From: SZAS-103 sp038234715
GTDB lineage: Bacteria > Pseudomonadota > Gammaproteobacteria > Xanthomonadales > Xanthomonadaceae
Assembly: GCA_038234715.1 (NCBI GenBank)
Contig: JBBQTD010000001.1
Span: 1-64,000 of the forward strand
Length of the DNA stretch: 64,000 bases
Direction of reading: 5' to 3'
Below, piece by piece: positions 17,856 to 26,585 of the stretch. A model generated the notes under the pieces. The model did no database searches. It saw nothing but the letters and a program-made list of their open reading frames with translations, and was not told the origin of the DNA. The stretch's first letter is position 1. Every line of letters begins with the position of its first letter. Both the position numbers and the translations under genes were made by a program.

Positions 17856-19082
17856 ATGTCGCCGCACTGGGACGTTTTGCTCATCGATGCCCGCATCGCC
17901 ACGTTGTCCGGCGACTCGGGCTATGGGCTGGTCGAGAACGCTGCAATCGGCTGGAAAGACGGCGTGATCGTCTACGTTGGTGCAATGGATGCACTGCCTG
18001 GCGCACCGGAATCGCTGGCCGCGTCGGTTGAATCGGCGCACGGCGCGCTGGTCACGCCGGGCCTGGTCGACTGCCACACGCACCTTGTTTTCGCGGGCGA
18101 TCGTGCGCACGAGTTCGAGATGCGCCTTGAGGGCGCCAGCTACGAGGCCATCGCGAAAGCCGGGGGTGGAATCCTGTCGTCCGTGCGTGCCACGCGTGCG
18201 GCGAGCGAGGACGACCTGCTTGCCGCATCGCTGCCGCGCGCGCGCGCCCTCTTGCGCGATGGCGTGACGACGCTCGAGATCAAATCCGGCTATGGCCTGG
18301 ACACAGCCACCGAAATGAAGATGCTGCGCGTCGCGCGGCGGATCGGCGTTGCACTCGGCATCGGCGTGCGCACCACGTTCCTCGGAGCGCACGCACTGCC
18401 GCCGGAATATGCGGGGCGCGCGGACGCCTACATCGACTTCGTCTGCGACACGATGCTGCCTGCAGTTGCGCGAGCTGGACTCGCCGATGCGGTCGACGCG
18501 TTTTGCGAAGGCATCGGCTTCACCCTTGCGCAGACACGGCGCGTTTTCGATGCGGCGCGCGCGCATGGATTGCCGGTGAAGTTGCATGCCGAACAGTTGA
18601 GCCTGCTTGGCGGCGCGGCGATGGCGGCGCGCCATGGCGCGCTGTCAGCCGACCACCTGGAATACATCACGGATGGGTGCGCGCGGACCATGGCGGAATC
18701 GGGGACAGTGGCTGTGCTACTGCCCGGTGCATTCGTTTGCCTGCGCGAAACGAAGATGCCCCCGATCGAAAGCCTGCGCGCGCATGGGGTGGCCATGGCG
18801 GTGGCGACCGACTGCAATCCGGGCACGTCGCCGCTGTTGTCGTTGCGACTGGCAATGGCCCTTGCCTGTACGCAATTTCGGCTGACGCCAGAGGAAGCGT
18901 TGCGCGGCGCGACGGTGCATGCAGCCAAGGCGTTGGGCCTGGACGACCGGGGCAGGCTGGTCGTCGGGCAGCGTGCCGATCTCGTGCTGTGGGATGCGTA
19001 CGATCCCGCGCAGCTTTGCTACTGGCTTGGCGGGGCGCCCGCGCGACGGGTGTTTGTTGCGGCTCCCGCTGCTTCCGGGTGA
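17856..19082 (+). CDS. hutI: Imidazolonepropionase HutI
   Basis: A 408-residue amidohydrolase that opens 4-imidazolone-5-propionate to N-formimino-L-glutamate, the substrate of HutF. The metal motif is DCHTHLVFAGDRAHEF. Other family signatures are GGGILSSVRATR, TLEIKSGYGL, FLGAHALPPEY, KLHAEQLS, SADHLEY and VATDCNPGTSPL. ATG 17856 starts it; an in-frame TTG at 17835 would add seven residues and has no ribosome-binding site. Divergent from hutF, so the two consecutive steps can share one control region. Confidence 0.95.
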   Translation: MSPHWDVLLIDARIATLSGDSGYGLVENAAIGWKDGVIVYVGAMDALPGAPESLAASVESAHGALVTPGLVDCHTHLVFAGDRAHEFEMRLEGASYEAIAKAGGGILSSVRATRAASEDDLLAASLPRARALLRDGVTTLEIKSGYGLDTATEMKMLRVARRIGVALGIGVRTTFLGAHALPPEYAGRADAYIDFVCDTMLPAVARAGLADAVDAFCEGIGFTLAQTRRVFDAARAHGLPVKLHAEQLSLLGGAAMAARHGALSADHLEYITDGCARTMAESGTVAVLLPGAFVCLRETKMPPIESLRAHGVAMAVATDCNPGTSPLLSLRLAMALACTQFRLTPEEALRGATVHAAKALGLDDRGRLVVGQRADLVLWDAYDPAQLCYWLGGAPARRVFVAAPAASG

Positions 19083-19204
19083 CCCGCGCTCCGGTCGGCA
19101 GGGCGGTCGGCCATGTCACGAACCGAATCAGTGTCGGCTCGAGTCAAGCCAACCGGAATCACGGGTGACGGACTGGGCCGTGCGAAGTTCCAGGGCCTCG
19201 TTCG

Positions 19205-19240
19205 CCCCTCACCCCCTTTCCCGAAGGGAGAGGGGCTCAA
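19205..19240. repeat. Copy of the CCCTC...GAGGGG dispersed palindrome
   Basis: The stretch CCCCTCACCCCC ... AGGGAGAGGGGCTCAA is partly self-complementary. It shares GGGAGAGGGGCTCAA with two copies near 40.28 and 40.32 kb, so it belongs to one dispersed family in this genome. It lies just upstream of the terminator between hutI and the THX gene. Confidence 0.65.
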
Positions 19241-19244
19241 GCAA

Positions 19245-19269
19245 AAAACCCCGCACGAGACGGGGTTTT
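19245..19269. terminator. Bidirectional intrinsic terminator between hutI and the THX gene
   Basis: AAAACCCCG pairs with CGGGGTTTT around the 7-base loop CACGAGA. The A-run before and T-run after make it functional on both strands. It would end transcripts of hutI (rightward) and of the THX-like gene (leftward; its stop is only 20 bp away). Confidence 0.85.
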
Positions 19270-19288
19270 CGTCAGCGTTGCGCAAGTG

Positions 19289-19504
19289 TCAAACCTTTTT
19301 AGCAGGCGCCGCCGCTTTCTTGACGACAGTCCTTGCGGGGGCCTTCACTGCCGGTTTAGCCGCAGTCTTCGCAACCGTCGTCTTCCCGCCGGCCTTCGCT
19401 GGGCCTTTCACCGCAGCCTTACTGCCGGCATCGTGCGGACGCGCATTGCCATAGCTGCCTGCGCTGCGCTTGCCCTTTGGGGTTTTCTTGTCGCCCTTGC
19501 CCAT
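19289..19504 (-). CDS. THX-family small ribosomal protein with a long basic tail
   Basis: A 71-residue very basic protein. The N-terminus MGKGDKKTPKGKRSAGSYGN is the signature of the bacterial 30S-associated peptide THX, which in Thermus sits in the head of the small subunit. Canonical THX is only about 25-35 residues. Here it is followed by a roughly 40-residue Ala/Lys/Val/Pro-rich tail with AAKPAVKAPA-type repeats, like the C-terminal tail of histone H1. The tail suggests additional RNA or DNA binding. A terminator follows directly. Confidence 0.8.
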   Translation of the reverse strand: MGKGDKKTPKGKRSAGSYGNARPHDAGSKAAVKGPAKAGGKTTVAKTAAKPAVKAPARTVVKKAAAPAKKV

Positions 19505-19589
19505 GTTCGTTCCTGCGTTGCAGCCAATGTGGCGCGTAGCCTAACACCGACGCGCCGCAAGCAACACCGACAGCACATCGCCCGCCACG

Positions 19590-20024
19590 CTAGTGCGCGC
19601 AATCCTCCGCATGCGCATGCGCGTGCGCCAGCCGCAGGTTCAGCACATGCGCCGTCGCGACCAGCGTGCCACCGCAAGCCATCGCCACCGCATGCGCGAT
19701 CACGCTTGCGTGCAGCGTGTCGATCAGCACCGCAGCCCACAGCAGCGCAATGCCCGGCACCAGAAACAGCAAGGCACGACCAACGCGGTGCCGACGATAG
19801 CCAAGAATCAGGCTGGTCAATCCAAGCAGGCTCGCAAACGCTATGAAGCCGACTTCGAACACCGGGCTCGCGAAGCCCGCTCCAATTGCAGGCGCGATCG
19901 CAAGCACCAGCGGCAATGCCGCGCAGTGCACCGCGCACAGCACCGATCCGGTCGCACCGAGGCGATCGAGCAGGCCCCGGCGAGCGGGTACCAGGGGTTG
20001 AACAGTCGTCGAAATTGCCGGCAT
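19590..20024 (-). CDS. MerC-domain membrane protein
   Basis: A 144-residue protein with four predicted hydrophobic segments and the MerC-type motif VLCAVHCAALPLVLA, in which the CxxxC pair would bind a soft metal. It ends with a His-rich tail (LAHAHAHAEDCAH). MerC proteins were first described as mercuric-ion transporters. Chromosomal MerC-domain proteins without other mer genes, as here, are more often linked to zinc homeostasis. The His-rich tail and the Zur-like box upstream favour zinc. Transport direction and substrate are inference. Confidence 0.8.
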   Translation of the reverse strand: MPAISTTVQPLVPARRGLLDRLGATGSVLCAVHCAALPLVLAIAPAIGAGFASPVFEVGFIAFASLLGLTSLILGYRRHRVGRALLFLVPGIALLWAAVLIDTLHASVIAHAVAMACGGTLVATAHVLNLRLAHAHAHAEDCAH

Positions 20025-20070
20025 GACGTGTGCACGCGTCCGATGATCGAGCGAACCAAGCGTCGCTTGA

Positions 20071-20085
20071 TGTAACTATATAACA
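20071..20085. promoter_or_regulatory. Candidate Zur-type operator upstream of the MerC gene
   Basis: TGTAACTATATAACA lies 47 bp before the start codon of the MerC-like gene. Its right half fits the TATAAC half of the GTTATAnTATAAC consensus of gammaproteobacterial Zur; the left half is imperfect. An AT-rich palindrome in such GC-rich DNA stands out. A Zur gene is present in this window at 26.6-27.1 kb. Confidence 0.45.
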
Positions 20086-20201
20086 CTTGCCTGAACGAAT
20101 GCATCCATCTGGCGGGCAGGCAGGTGCTTCAGGCCCGGGAGTGCAGCTGGTTTCCGCAGGCAATGGTTGCTTGCTGCTCGGGGTTGCCCAAGAGTGTTTC
20201 G

Positions 20202-20459
20202 CTAGTCCGGCGTAAAGTCGATGGCGCTCGCCATGCGCTCAAGGGTTGCGTGCGTTCCGGGCGCGTCGGTGTCGACGACGGCATCTTCTATCTTCCCGAT
20301 GAAGCGCTCGCGTTTCGAGCGCCCGCGCATGCCATCGGTCGTTGCCTGGTAGTCGACCGAGCCGCACACTGCGGTGTGTGACTTGTTCTTATAGGCATCG
20401 TAGAAATGCGCGGTGTCCGAACGTGGCAGGTTGTTGCTGATATTGGCGGCGACCCAGCC
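20202..20459 (-). pseudogene. Out-of-frame C-terminal part of the preceding exported protein
   Basis: Directly behind the stop codon of the gene at 20461-21231, the next frame over (+1) is open for 85 codons. It reads GWVAANISNNLPRSDTAHFY ... and ends IDFTPD before TAG. Composition and codon choice are clearly protein-like. No start codon lies near its beginning and an in-frame TGA sits three codons before it, so it cannot be an independent gene. Removing one base before the TAG would fuse it to the upstream protein. Confidence 0.7.
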
Positions 20460-20460
20460 C

Positions 20461-21231
20461 CTATTTCATGTTCGCCGAGTCGAAGTGGGCAGGATCTTCA
20501 TCGACCATGCCCTCGTCGTCCAGGTAGATCACGCGCTGCGGAAAATACAGGTACATCACCTGTCTGGTGACCGTGTTTTTTCCCTTTGTCAGATCGGCCT
20601 GCCTGAACAATTTTTCGCCCTTGACCCGATGCAGCGCGAACATGCCCGAGAGCAGCTGGAAGCAGTCGCGGAAGTTGTCCTCCAGCTTCGCACCGACCTG
20701 TGGATCGTGCGTCGAGAACGTCGCATCGCGATTGAAGAGGTAGCGCGCCTGCCACGTTGGCTTGCCGCCGTCGATCAACTCGGCCTTGAACTCGCAGTTC
20801 ACCGCGAAATCCGTGTCGGTCTTGAAGAAATAGCTGGCGGCAGGCGTCAATTCGAAGTGCTTCGTAGCCGGCGGGTCGCCAGTGAGATACGACGGATTGT
20901 TCGACGGCAGGTAGGCGCCGAGGTCCGTGTCAAAGAGCTTGGGCGCTGTGTCCGACCGCTTCGCATCAGCGCCTGGCTTGCCCTTCGCTGGCAGCCCCAA
21001 TGACGCAAGCAACGCCTTCAGCGGTTTGGCACCCGGCTTGGCGGCACTGATCCCGTACCAGGACCCTGGCATCGCGTATGTGGTGCCCTCGAGTGTCGCG
21101 TCGGGGTAGCCCTTGGCCATGTACACCACAAGCGCCGTGTCCGGGTCCGGCGGACTTTTATTGGCGGCCTGGCTGGTCGGGGCGAAGGACAGCATTGCTG
21201 CCAGGAAGGGGGCGAGACTCTTCAATGACAT
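20461..21231 (-). CDS. Exported hypothetical protein, apparently truncated by a frameshift
   Basis: The start at 21231 is chosen for the signal peptide (MSLKSLAPFLAAMLSFAPTS, cleavage near QAAN); the open frame extends far upstream without support. The 256-residue product has an N-terminal PDTALVVYMAKGYPDATLEG region and a C-terminal half with YFFKTDTDFAVNCEFKAELI and FPQRVIYLDDEGMVDEDP. I do not recognise the family. Its frame ends at TAG (20461), yet coding potential continues one frame over to 20202, so the ancestral protein was about 340 residues. The frame context ATG AAA TAG G could also be read through by a +1 shift. Confidence 0.7.
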   Translation of the reverse strand: MSLKSLAPFLAAMLSFAPTSQAANKSPPDPDTALVVYMAKGYPDATLEGTTYAMPGSWYGISAAKPGAKPLKALLASLGLPAKGKPGADAKRSDTAPKLFDTDLGAYLPSNNPSYLTGDPPATKHFELTPAASYFFKTDTDFAVNCEFKAELIDGGKPTWQARYLFNRDATFSTHDPQVGAKLEDNFRDCFQLLSGMFALHRVKGEKLFRQADLTKGKNTVTRQVMYLYFPQRVIYLDDEGMVDEDPAHFDSANMK

Positions 21232-21240
21232 GGGCAGTTC

Positions 21241-21714
21241 CGGAAAGTGGATTGGATGCGTATCGATACTGACAACGTCAAGACGGTTTGGATTCCGCAC
21301 GCCGATCATGCCCGGAAACCACGCCCGGGGCCTGCGAAACGGGCGCAAAGCAGCACGAAGCGTGAGATTTTCGCCAAATATCTGCCCGCACATCAAGGGG
21401 CGAGCGTGACGGTCGTCCAAAAACAGGTGTGCCTCACGCCTGCACAATCCCGTCGCTGCGCGCAACGGCAGATCCATCCCAAATCCTTGGCATCGGCAAC
21501 AGCTTTGGATTGCAGGCGCGCGCCCGCAAACCGGATCGACGGAGACCTGCCGCGGTTCGCGTAACATGTGCTCCGAAGCCCGCCTGAGCGGAATTCCGGT
21601 TATATCCGGGTGCCGGCTCAATCCCACGTTCGGGCGGATCCTCCAGCGCGGCCTTCTTTTTGTTTTCCAAGGTCGCGTTGAGCCATCCACAGCGCTTCGC
21701 ATGGAGGAACCCGG
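21241..21714. other. 474-bp divergent intergenic region
   Basis: It lies between the exported-protein gene (leftward) and the small membrane protein (rightward). No gene, strong promoter or hairpin was recognised. Confidence 0.45.
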
Positions 21715-21900
21715 ATGTCCTGGAAATACCTGTCCGACGAAGGCACTTGGCACGGCAAGGCGATCAAGCGCGTGCAGAACGCCGGAAAGGTCGCCATCGT
21801 GCTGGTGTTCTTCTTCGGACTCTTTTCCGTGATCGCCGCCAACTGGTTCGCCGATCGTTTCAAGCGGGTGTTGCGCCCCAAGGCACCGTCGCGTACGTAG
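21715..21900 (+). CDS. Small single-pass membrane protein (61 aa)
   Basis: The ATG is preceded by a strong GGAGGAACCCGG ribosome-binding site. The product is MSWKYLSDEGTWHGKAIKRV, then a hydrophobic helix (about 27-43, VAIVLVFFFGLFSVIAA), then a basic tail (DRFKRVLRPKAP). Positive charges on both sides of the helix leave topology open. Family and function are unknown. Confidence 0.65.
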   Translation: MSWKYLSDEGTWHGKAIKRVQNAGKVAIVLVFFFGLFSVIAANWFADRFKRVLRPKAPSRT

Positions 21901-21971
21901 TGCGAACACCGTGCCAAGGGCGTGACAACCAATCCGGATTGGACGCGGAACAGGACCCTTGAATTCGTGGC

Positions 21972-22115
21972 GTGAATGAAGCCATTGCGCGCGGTGGCTT
22001 GCGCATGGTGGTTGTCGGCATCGTCCCGAGCCCGCGGGGCGAAGCTGCCAAGGGAATCTTCCACATCAAGGAAATCGACTGGGCTCCGTGCGCCTGGTCT
22101 GCGACAGCGAGCGCA
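21972..22115 (+). pseudogene. Possible N-terminal remnant of a glutathione S-transferase-like gene
   Basis: From GTG 21972 the frame reads MNEAIARGGLRMVVVGIVPS, then PRGEAAKGIFHIKEIDW. This resembles the thioredoxin-fold start of a GST-like family (PSPWGEAAKGxxHxK). At about 22085 similarity continues one frame over as SVRLVCDSERIG and then stops. So only about 45 residues remain, and they carry a frameshift. Identification is by motif and is tentative. Confidence 0.35.
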
Positions 22116-22197
22116 TTGGGAGATGATGTATGCGCACTGGCTGGAGTTGCCGTTGGCGCTTGAGTCGCAGCCATGCGCCAGGTCTTCTGGCTGGTGA

Positions 22198-23157
22198 TCA
22201 CGCTGCCATGCGGTGCTCGTAGTAAGGCCGCTCGCGGTCGTCGAGGATCGCGTATTGCGCCGCGAGATCCGAGCGCGAAGGGTTGAGCCACGCGTCGATG
22301 TTCGCGGGCTTGATCGGGATGATGCAGCGGTCGTGTCCAGCGGCTGCGATTTCCGCGGGTGGCTCGTCGGTGATCGCGGCGAACGACATCAGGTCCGATT
22401 CCCCCGCTCCCAGCCAGTGCGACCACACGCACGCGACCAGCATGTCCTGGGTCGGCGTGGGGCGGAACTCGAGCACGACATTCTCTTCCTTCTCATCTGC
22501 TTCGAGCGCGCGGCCTTCGACATTGTGCCGGCTGACGTTCTCGAAGAACGCATTCACCACCATCAGGCCATGCGATGCGCCGAACTGCTCTTTCCAGAAC
22601 CCTTCGAGATTGTCGCGCCGCGCGTTGTAGCAGCCCGGATACTTGCTGTCGTAAAACGCGGGCTTTCCGGCGAGACGGCACTGGTAGCGCATCGGCTTGA
22701 TCACGCGCCGGCCATCCTCGATGACCATCACCGGCGCATACCAGCCGGGAAAGATGCGCGCATCGCGATCCTTGGGCTCGGTGCGCCTGAGGTCGGCGAG
22801 CTTGCCGAGCGCCCACGCGATCTTGTCCGTCGCGATGCGGCGGCTTTCGGTGGCCGCCTTCGTGGTCTTCACCTGCAAGCTGCGTTCGGCGTCCGCCAGG
22901 CGTTTGCGCTGCTTGAACAGGTCCTGCTCGAGCTTCGTCGCCTGCCCTGCATCAAACGCTTCGATGAGCGCCTTGACTTCGCGTTCGCCATCCGTTTGCG
23001 GATTGGCGAATGCTGCGTCCATCGCCTTGGGGATCCTGATCGACGGCTGCTGCTGGCGCGTCCAGTAGATGCGGATGAAGTCCGCGATGCTGAGGTCGGC
23101 GCCCCACATGCGAACGTACTTCCGATAGTCCGCCGAGATCTGGGCCGAGTAGCACAT
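22198..23157 (-). CDS. SRAP-domain protein (HMCES/YedK-like), long form
   Basis: The start is at the ATG giving MCYSAQ, which puts the essential Cys2 directly after Met, as required for covalent DNA-protein crosslinks to abasic sites. The open frame upstream of it is ignored. Core motifs are FPGWYAPVMV, KPAFYDSKYPGCYNARRDNL, GLMVVNAFFENV, EFRPTPTQDMLVACVWSHW, FAAITDEPP and HDRCIIPIK. The 319 residues exceed the roughly 220 of E. coli YedK. The extra length is a charged helical insert at about 60-130. The role is shielding abasic sites in single-stranded DNA during replication stress. Confidence 0.88.
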   Translation of the reverse strand: MCYSAQISADYRKYVRMWGADLSIADFIRIYWTRQQQPSIRIPKAMDAAFANPQTDGEREVKALIEAFDAGQATKLEQDLFKQRKRLADAERSLQVKTTKAATESRRIATDKIAWALGKLADLRRTEPKDRDARIFPGWYAPVMVIEDGRRVIKPMRYQCRLAGKPAFYDSKYPGCYNARRDNLEGFWKEQFGASHGLMVVNAFFENVSRHNVEGRALEADEKEENVVLEFRPTPTQDMLVACVWSHWLGAGESDLMSFAAITDEPPAEIAAAGHDRCIIPIKPANIDAWLNPSRSDLAAQYAILDDRERPYYEHRMAA

Positions 23158-23207
23158 GGGCGTCCTCCAGGGTTTCGCATTCGACAGCGCAGGCATGGTC
23201 TGCGGCT

Positions 23208-26200
23208 TCAGTCCGCATGGGCATCGATCTGGGCGACCCCGCTCGCCTTGAGGTGCGCATTCAACGCAGCGATTCCGTCGCCCTGCAACTGCCGCCACAG
23301 GGCCAGCTGGGCCTCGAGCTGTGCGTGCAGCGATTGGTAAAACGCCACGTGTTGCGTGGTCGGTGGCGTATCGGCATCGTCCATGCTCAGCGCGAAGGAT
23401 GCGAGCAATTCATTGAGCATTCCCGGAAACGCGAGATTTGCCTCCGAGCCTTTCATGTTCACCTGCATCAGTTGCTGTTCGATCGGGTCGAGCCGTTTCG
23501 AGACGGCATCAGACTCCGCGACGAGCGCCGCATTTGCCGGGTGCGAGGCAAGCGACTTGTTCGTGCGTTCGAGTTCGCTGCGCGTCTTGCGGATCGCATT
23601 GACTGCACGATGCAACTGGTCGATGTCGTGTTCGACCGCCAATGCAAGTTCGGTCTTCGCGTGGATGGCGGCTTCGCTGTTGGCAACGCGCGGATCCGCG
23701 ACTACCGTCAACGGAGCGACGCGGGTGACTCCGGCGACGGTGAGCTTGACCTGGTATTGGCCCGGTGGCACCAGCGGCCCGCGCGGTGTGGGTCCGGAAT
23801 AGAACGCGCCAGGAATCTGCGCCGGGTCCTGCATGCGCAGATCCCAGACGAGGCGGTTCATTCCCTGCGCGGCGGCGATCTTGTCGTTCGGCACGATCTG
23901 GTCTGGCCACTCGGGCGGCTGCACTTCCTTGGTGCTGTGCGTGCTCGACAAGTGGCGCAAAAGCTTGCCTTGCGCGTCGAGGATGTCGACGGTCAATTCG
24001 CCCTTTGGCGCGGACTTCAGGAAATAGTCGATCAATGCACCTGCAGGCGGATTCTCGCCAACTGGATGGCGTGTATCCACGGCATCGGGATAGTGCAGGC
24101 GCATCGCGGTCTGCGGGGTGTAGAGCACCACGTTTTCGGCGGCGGTGCCCGACCGGATCTGCCGCAACGGCGTGATGTCGTCCAGGATCCAGAACGCGCG
24201 GCCGTGCGTCGCCACCACCAGGTCGTCGCCATGCACCACGAGATCGTGGATCGGCGACGCCGGCAGGTTCAGCTGCAGCGATTGCCAGTGACCGCCATCA
24301 TCGAACGACACGAAAACGCCGCGTTCTGTGCCCGCGTACAACAGGCCACGCCGCACCGGGTCTTCGCGCACCGTACGCACCACTGCACCGTCGGGCAGGC
24401 CGGTGTTGATCGCGGTCCATGTCTTGCCGCCATCGCTGGTCCGATACGCGTATGGCTTGATGTCGTCGAGCTTGTGCCGATCGGCGGCGACATACGCAAC
24501 GCCCGTGTCGAAGTGCGACGGTTCGATCATGTCGATCGAACTCCATTGTGGCATTCCCGATGGCGTCACCGCGGTCCAGTGGCCGCCGTCGTCGCTGCTC
24601 GTCTGCACGAGACCGTCATCGGTGCCGACCCATAGCATGCCCTTCTTCAACGGAGATTCGGCGAGCGCAAAGATCGTGTCGTAGTACTCGACGCTGGTGA
24701 TGTCCTTGGTCAACGGTCCGCCGGAAGGCTGCTGTTTGGTGCGATCGTTGCGGGTCAGGTCGGGACTGATGATCGTCCAGGCATGTCCATGGTCGGTGCT
24801 TTTCCAGACGACTTCGGATGCCGCATAAAGCGTGTCCGGATCGTGCGGCGAGAGCATCAGCGGCGACGTCCAGTTGAACCGGTGGGCGAGTTCGCTGGCC
24901 GGATGTCCGGAGTTGTCGACCGGCCATGCGCTGATGTCCTGCGCCGTCTGCAGCCGTTTGTCGAAGCGCACGATGCCGTTTTCCGAACTGCTGTAGATGA
25001 TGTCGGTATTGCGTGGATCGGGCACCACGAATCCGCACTCGCCACCACCAGCCGGGAACCAGTCGGGCGGCCCGATCACGCCGGCATCGGCGTAGCTCGC
25101 AGTGGCGAGGTTGGAATTGTCCTGCTGCGCACCATAGACGCGATACGGAAAGTTGTTGTCGGTGGCGACGTGATAGAACTGCGCGGTCGGCTGGTTGTCC
25201 TGGCTCGACCAAGTCTTTCCGGTATCGAGCGAGACGCTCGCACCGCCATCGTTGGCATTGATCATGCGCGCCGGATCGGCGGGATCGATCCACAGCCCAT
25301 GGTGGTCGCCGTGGGTCGCGGCCACCAGAGAAAAGCTCTTGCCGCCATCGGTGGACTTGAGCATGCCCGTGTTGAGCGCATACACCGTGTCGATCGCCTT
25401 GGGATCGGCGAAGATCTTCGAGAAGTACCACGCGCGCTGGCGCACCCGGCCGTCCTGGTTGACCAGCGTCCAGTGCTGGCCGGCGTCATCGGATCGGAAC
25501 AACCCGCCTTGCCCAGCTTCGACCATCGCGTAGATGCGTTTGGAGTCGGCACCGGAGACGGCCACGTCGATGCGTCCCAGAATTCCTTCCGGCAGTCCGT
25601 TGCCCTTCACTTCGGTCCACGTGGCGCCTTCGTCGCTCGAGCGATACAGCCCACTACCAGAACCGCCACTGGAGAAATTCCACGGTTGGCGTCGTGCCTG
25701 CCAGAGCGCTGCATAGACGACGTGCGGATCGTGCGGATCGAAGGTCACATCGATAGCGCCGGTTTCGTCGTTCTTGTACAGGACCTTGTTCCAGCTCTTG
25801 CCGCCGTCGGTCGTACGGAACACACCGCGTTCGGCGTTGGGGCCAAACGCGTGTCCGATCGCGGCCACCAGCACGATATCCGGATTGGTCGGATCAACGA
25901 TCAATGCGCCAATCTGGCGGCTGTCCCTGAGCCCGACATTCGCCCAGGTCTTGCCGCCATCCGGTGACTTGTAGACGCCGTCGCCATAGGTGATGTTGCC
26001 GCGCAGCGCGCCTTCGCCCGAACCGACGTAGATGGTCTTGTGATCGGAAGGCGCGACCGCAATGGCGCCGATGGAGGACATCGGCTGGCCGTCGAAGATC
26101 GGTGTCCACGTCGCCCCCGAATCGATGGTCTTCCACACTCCGCCCGCCACGGCGCCGAAATAGAACACACCCGGATCGCCAGCGACACCCGTAACGGCGA

Positions 26201-26399
26201 GCGCACGACCACCGCGGTAGGGGCCGATTCCGCGCCAGTGCATCGCCTTGAACAGGGCCTCGTTGACCGACGCGGGACCGATCGCCTGCGGCGCGCTGGC
26301 CGCAGTGGCCGAGCCAATCGCAATAGCGATGGCCAGCGGCAGCACGAGCGCGAGAAGAGTGCGTCGACGCGTGCGACGAATACGGTTCGAGAGGTTCAT
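23208..26399 (-). CDS. Exported VPS10/sortilin-like beta-propeller (BNR-repeat) protein
   Basis: A 1063-residue exported protein started at 26399, where the signal peptide begins (MNLSNRIRRTRRRTLLALVL; the twin-arginine-like cluster makes the export route uncertain). The first roughly 800 residues are repeated blades with Asp-box motifs of the form SxDGGxTW (for example SPDGGKTWANV, TTDGGKSWNKV, SDDAGQHWTLV). The C-terminal third has beta-sandwich-type sequence (GELTVDILDAQGKLL) and a helical coil (about 960-1040). Similar proteins in Xanthomonadales and Bacteroidetes are annotated as sialidase-like or VPS10 proteins, but the sialidase catalytic residues are not evident. Probably a binding scaffold. 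Confidence 0.82.
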   Translation of the reverse strand: MNLSNRIRRTRRRTLLALVLPLAIAIAIGSATAASAPQAIGPASVNEALFKAMHWRGIGPYRGGRALAVTGVAGDPGVFYFGAVAGGVWKTIDSGATWTPIFDGQPMSSIGAIAVAPSDHKTIYVGSGEGALRGNITYGDGVYKSPDGGKTWANVGLRDSRQIGALIVDPTNPDIVLVAAIGHAFGPNAERGVFRTTDGGKSWNKVLYKNDETGAIDVTFDPHDPHVVYAALWQARRQPWNFSSGGSGSGLYRSSDEGATWTEVKGNGLPEGILGRIDVAVSGADSKRIYAMVEAGQGGLFRSDDAGQHWTLVNQDGRVRQRAWYFSKIFADPKAIDTVYALNTGMLKSTDGGKSFSLVAATHGDHHGLWIDPADPARMINANDGGASVSLDTGKTWSSQDNQPTAQFYHVATDNNFPYRVYGAQQDNSNLATASYADAGVIGPPDWFPAGGGECGFVVPDPRNTDIIYSSSENGIVRFDKRLQTAQDISAWPVDNSGHPASELAHRFNWTSPLMLSPHDPDTLYAASEVVWKSTDHGHAWTIISPDLTRNDRTKQQPSGGPLTKDITSVEYYDTIFALAESPLKKGMLWVGTDDGLVQTSSDDGGHWTAVTPSGMPQWSSIDMIEPSHFDTGVAYVAADRHKLDDIKPYAYRTSDGGKTWTAINTGLPDGAVVRTVREDPVRRGLLYAGTERGVFVSFDDGGHWQSLQLNLPASPIHDLVVHGDDLVVATHGRAFWILDDITPLRQIRSGTAAENVVLYTPQTAMRLHYPDAVDTRHPVGENPPAGALIDYFLKSAPKGELTVDILDAQGKLLRHLSSTHSTKEVQPPEWPDQIVPNDKIAAAQGMNRLVWDLRMQDPAQIPGAFYSGPTPRGPLVPPGQYQVKLTVAGVTRVAPLTVVADPRVANSEAAIHAKTELALAVEHDIDQLHRAVNAIRKTRSELERTNKSLASHPANAALVAESDAVSKRLDPIEQQLMQVNMKGSEANLAFPGMLNELLASFALSMDDADTPPTTQHVAFYQSLHAQLEAQLALWRQLQGDGIAALNAHLKASGVAQIDAHAD

Positions 26400-26585
26400 G
26401 TGGTCTCCTGACTTGGTGGTGCGTTGGCCCTCGCGCAAAGGCGCCAATGGACCGGCCCTTGCGCGCCAGGCATCCCTTGCGCCTGAGGTAAAGCTTGGCG
26501 ACGAATCCTCGCGATGCGGTGCGCGGCAATGCGGCCGTGCACCGACGCGTTCCATGGCGTCGGCCAGGTTGCCTTCCCCCAAGCA

